Below, in pieces: positions 33,093 through 34,529 of a stretch of DNA of 34,529 nucleotides. This stretch comes from Calditrichota bacterium. GTDB taxonomy: Bacteria; Calditrichota; Calditrichia; Calditrichales; Calditrichaceae. The stretch covers positions 1 to 34,529 of the forward strand of contig RQOG01000138.1 of assembly GCA_003854985.1 (NCBI GenBank), read 5' to 3'. The notes under the pieces were generated by a model. It worked only from the letters and a program-made list of their open reading frames with translations, searched no databases and had not been told where the DNA came from. Both the position numbers and the translations under genes were made by a program. The stretch's first letter is position 1, and each line of letters opens with the position of its first letter.

Positions 33093-34529
33093 ATGATCAG
33101 AACGAAAAAACAAATTCTGCTAGTTGCTATTTCTTTTCTTTATTCATTTAGTATGGATTTGGAGCTTGACTATAGCTCGAAAGTCGAACAAAAATTATTA
33201 ATCGAATGGCAAAAAAACGGGACTATGAGTGTTGATACGGTTATGGCTTTTTTGATATCAGACGGTGTTACAGATTCTGTAAAAATTGAATTATTCAAGC
33301 AACAACTTATTGGCCATTTTTTTAAATTGAAGGCAAGAATCAAAAAGAATGATGGTATTATAGACAAAGCCGAAGAAATATTTGATTATTTACATAAGAA
33401 TATTCTAAAAAATGCAGATGAAAATGCTAAATTAATTGAGATATTTAATACAGGCAGATATAATAATATTTCTGCAAACGCTATATATTATGTTTTGTGC
33501 CAAAAGTACGAGTTGCCGGTAGAAATATTAAGTAGTGCATATTATATAAACTTGAGATTATTGGAAGAGAATCGAAAAATCAATATTGATATTATGGATA
33601 AAAAGAAAGGATTTGATAAAAAGATTGAAAAAGAAGACTTGGTTCAAATTTTGATTTTGTTAAATGTAATTGAAGCTGATGATATTGATGATGTAGATAT
33701 TAATCAGGTTTATTCGGAATATTTTGATGATTATAAAGAAATCCACCCTTACCTTTTATGCGCCGCATTTTATAATTTAAATGGCATTCTTTGGGCTCAA
33801 AAAGGAAATTTATTAGAATCATTGAAATGTTTGGAAAAAGCAGTGCTTATCAACCCTAATAATGATGATTTTATAGATTTTTATAAAAGTGTCTTATATA
33901 ATAATAGTAATCTGGTAAGTCCTCCCGATAAATTTCTGCCACATTTAAAAAATGCATTATTTTTCCTGAAAAATGATCCATCCTTTACGGACAATGGTAT
34001 TATAATGGTCAATAAAATCATAGGTTATCTGGTTGATGATCAACATGAATATGATAAAGCATTAGACATAATCATGGAATTGAAGACTTCTTATCCTGAT
34101 TCCAGATTTATAAAGCGATTAGCGGAATTTGAAGCGGATATTGAATATTTTAAAATCCTTGCTCTTCTGAAACGAGGTGATTATGAATCCGCCTATAAAA
34201 GTATGAAAATCTTATTTTATCAAAATCCTGATCTGCCAAAGTATAAAGACGCTTATATAGATACGGGTATTAAATATGCCAACCAATTTGTTTTCAGAAC
34301 AAGGGATTACGATAAAGCTTTTCAAATTATGGATTCTATTTATACCGTTGCTTCTGATTATTCCATCGTAGCAGATTTTTATATGTATTTAGTGATGGCA
34401 AATCTATCTGAAAAAGAAATGACCAATGTTAAGGATTCTAAAAGTGCATATAATCTTGCACATAAAGCGCATAGACTATTTCCTGATCATCCTGTTACCA
34501 AACAAGCCTTATCTAAAGTTTATCATGAA
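33093..34529 (+). CDS. Exported transglutaminase-like/TPR protein (3' truncated)
   Basis: Open from ATG 33093 to the window edge, 479 codons without a stop. The first ~20 residues (IRTKKQILLVAISFLYSFS) look like a signal peptide or anchor. Residues ~60-160 resemble the SirB1/transglutaminase-like helical core: a YLHKNILKNADENAKLIEIFNTGRYNNISANAIYYVLCQKYELPVEIL run. In active members the motif before the helix is Gly-x-Cys; here it reads GRYNNIS, so the catalytic Cys appears lost and the domain is probably non-enzymatic. From about residue 225 TPR-like helices follow (LNGILWAQKGNLLESLKCLEKAVLINPNN, then further helical pairs), which usually mediate protein contacts. The gene is AT-rich. Function unknown; the TPR call is firmer than the transglutaminase one. 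Confidence 0.65.
   Translation, partial: MIRTKKQILLVAISFLYSFSMDLELDYSSKVEQKLLIEWQKNGTMSVDTVMAFLISDGVTDSVKIELFKQQLIGHFFKLKARIKKNDGIIDKAEEIFDYLHKNILKNADENAKLIEIFNTGRYNNISANAIYYVLCQKYELPVEILSSAYYINLRLLEENRKINIDIMDKKKGFDKKIEKEDLVQILILLNVIEADDIDDVDINQVYSEYFDDYKEIHPYLLCAAFYNLNGILWAQKGNLLESLKCLEKAVLINPNNDDFIDFYKSVLYNNSNLVSPPDKFLPHLKNALFFLKNDPSFTDNGIIMVNKIIGYLVDDQHEYDKALDIIMELKTSYPDSRFIKRLAEFEADIEYFKILALLKRGDYESAYKSMKILFYQNPDLPKYKDAYIDTGIKYANQFVFRTRDYDKAFQIMDSIYTVASDYSIVADFYMYLVMANLSEKEMTNVKDSKSAYNLAHKAHRLFPDHPVTKQALSKVYHE

Overview
The window looks like a chromosomal segment of a Gram-negative bacterium of the FCB superphylum (Calditrichota, KSB1 or Ignavibacteriota type). This assignment is an inference. 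It rests on a TonB-dependent receptor (so an outer membrane), a FISUMP-domain protein end, a decayed type IX secretion sorting domain, a YfiR/CHASE8-kinase module, low-to-moderate G+C and AG-rich ribosome binding sites. No rRNA, tRNA, CRISPR array, transposase or phage gene was seen.

Layout. (1) 1-511: the 3' end of a FISUMP-domain gene, then hairpins and a perfect 22-bp palindrome. (2) 512-8148: a tight five-gene operon with a TonB-dependent receptor, a periplasmic YfiR protein, a CHASE8-HAMP-PAS3 histidine kinase, a single-domain receiver and a REC-PAS-kinase-REC hybrid. It reads as an envelope-sensing phosphorelay. (3) 8150-12489: a looser accessory stretch with a 75-aa four-cysteine protein, an alpha/beta hydrolase bracketed by two ~90-bp direct repeats, an unrecognised 96-aa ORF and an exported beta-helix protein followed by a large structured terminator candidate. 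(4) 12490-16631: a DksA/TraR-type zinc finger, glycogen phosphorylase (TTG start) and a TerC/Alx-type membrane protein. (5) 16807-21309: on the minus strand, an APC permease fused to an EIIA-like and a TrkA_C-like domain; divergent from it, an AT-rich KtrB/TrkH potassium transporter; then a decayed AT-rich gap holding a frameshifted T9SS sorting-domain remnant. (6) 21310-31463: a close-packed seven-gene run, starting about 60 nt downstream of a near-consensus sigma70-type promoter. It encodes a UPF0316 membrane protein, an SLC12/CCC-like cation-chloride cotransporter, a GT81/GT2-like sugar transferase resembling glucosylglycerate or glucosyl-phosphoglycerate synthases, a ~1000-aa coiled P-loop ATPase, two different MscS channels and CorA. 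(7) 31593-34529: a lipoprotein alkaline phosphatase and a truncated transglutaminase-like/TPR protein running off the window.

The main biological theme is ion and osmotic balance. K+ uptake, a CCC cotransporter, MscS release valves, Mg2+ transport, a probable compatible-solute glycosyltransferase and glycogen mobilisation lie within 20 kb. The most interesting unexplained member is the large ATPase at 25435-28449, sandwiched between the glycosyltransferase and the tandem mechanosensitive channels. It is the best candidate here for part of an undescribed osmotic-response system.
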